Position numbers and translations under genes: made by a program | The notes under the pieces: generated by a model | The model's input: only the letters and a program-made list of their open reading frames with translations | Database searches by the model: none | Told to the model about the DNA's origin: nothing | Assembly: GCF_014644495.1 (NCBI RefSeq) | Contig: NZ_BMKU01000003.1 | Span: 244,690 to 308,689, forward strand | Length of the DNA stretch: 64,000 nucleotides | From: Pseudarthrobacter polychromogenes | Lineage (GTDB): Bacteria > Actinomycetota > Actinomycetes > Actinomycetales > Micrococcaceae | Reading direction: 5' to 3' | In this document: one piece after another, positions 63,744 to 64,000 of the stretch | Layout of the letters: the number at the start of each line of letters is the position of its first letter | How positions within the stretch are numbered: the stretch's first letter is position 1

Positions 63744-64000
63744 ATGAAAGACAGTGCAGGTACCCCGCAGTCCCGCCAGCACCACCCCGGGGGCCTGGCG
63801 CGGTTCGCCCGCCCGGCACTGATTGCCAGCGCCGTGGTTGCCGTGGTGTGTATCGCGCTTCTGGTGATCATCTTCTTCCTGGATGCCTTCAACGCCACCG
63901 TCTATTCGGTGGGCGGCAGCAGCATCCAGGACGACACGCAGGAGGCCCAGGACATCCGCGGGCTGTACGCCGGAGCCCGCGCGGGCAGCATCTTCTTCCT
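63744..64000 (+). CDS. Membrane-anchored protein of unknown function, 3' end cut by window edge
   Basis: 85 codons are visible. A short polar N-terminus (MKDSAGTPQSRQHHPGGLAR) leads into one membrane segment (ALIASAVVAVVCIALLVIIFFL) and then an exterior-facing part with acidic residues (SIQDDTQEAQDIRGLYAG). The reading frame is open to the window end. The single membrane anchor and start context (TAGTGT, 7 bases before ATG) support a real gene. I do not recognise the family. Confidence 0.65.
   Translation, partial: MKDSAGTPQSRQHHPGGLARFARPALIASAVVAVVCIALLVIIFFLDAFNATVYSVGGSSIQDDTQEAQDIRGLYAGARAGSIFF

Overview
The window is GC-rich chromosome from a high-GC Gram-positive actinobacterium, most likely Arthrobacter, Pseudarthrobacter or a close relative in the Micrococcaceae. 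The evidence is the gene content: ino1 and mshA for mycothiol, GlgX-TreY-TreZ trehalose synthesis, Tad pili without an outer-membrane secretin, many GTG starts, and many genes whose -10 hexamer sits 6-7 bases before the start codon (leaderless mRNAs). The genus is inferred from overall resemblance; no 16S rRNA or tRNA gene is visible.

Layout. 1-2.1 kb: a truncated sugar ABC permease diverging from a P1-family peptidase. 2.2-6.4 kb: the alpha ribosomal operon infA-rpmJ-rpsM-rpsK-rpoA-rplQ-truA, with no rpsD between rpsK and rpoA. 6.5-9.7 kb: a divergent histidine kinase and OmpR-type regulator, then an HPt-like protein without its histidine. 9.7-25.6 kb: two complete Tad (Flp pilus) loci in tandem on the minus strand, four Flp pilins in all, and a single TadV prepilin peptidase. 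The ATPase gene of the copy nearer truA is frameshifted in a run of seven G; the other copy is intact. 25.9-26.9 kb: rplM-rpsI. 26.9-30.3 kb: a GT39-like transferase and a GT2-GtrA fusion, both visibly less GC-rich than their neighbours.

30.4-38.4 kb: cell-envelope and cofactor genes (glmM, mscL, a Tat-lipoprotein carboxypeptidase, coaA, glmS, acpS, bifunctional NAD(P)HX repair). 38.4-44.8 kb: the translationally coupled operon glgX-treY-treZ, turning glycogen-type glucans into trehalose. 44.9-53.1 kb: an aldo-keto reductase, ino1, a MerR-DUF2306 pair bracketed by inverted arrays of a short repeat, fhs, mshA and a GH4 glycosidase. 53.2-58.4 kb: a PfkB sugar kinase, then alr-tsaE-tsaB-rimI-tsaD with overlapping stops and starts (D-alanine and tRNA t6A synthesis). 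58.5-64 kb: a YbdK-type carboxylate-amine ligase, a NagZ-like lipoprotein, an AroE-like dehydrogenase overlapping tail-to-tail with a methyltransferase, and a truncated membrane protein.

The backbone (alpha operon, rplM-rpsI, glmM, coaA, glmS, acpS, nnr, alr, tsaEBD) is conserved actinobacterial chromosome. The main accessory blocks are the Tad island between truA and rplM, the low-GC glycosyltransferase pair after rpsI, and the metabolic genes between nnr and alr. The most interesting signals are the twin Tad loci with a homopolymer frameshift in one motor gene, the HPt-like protein lacking histidine, a terminator lying inside the 5' end of truA, two families of short dispersed repeats, and the shared TAGnnTTGA start-site motif.
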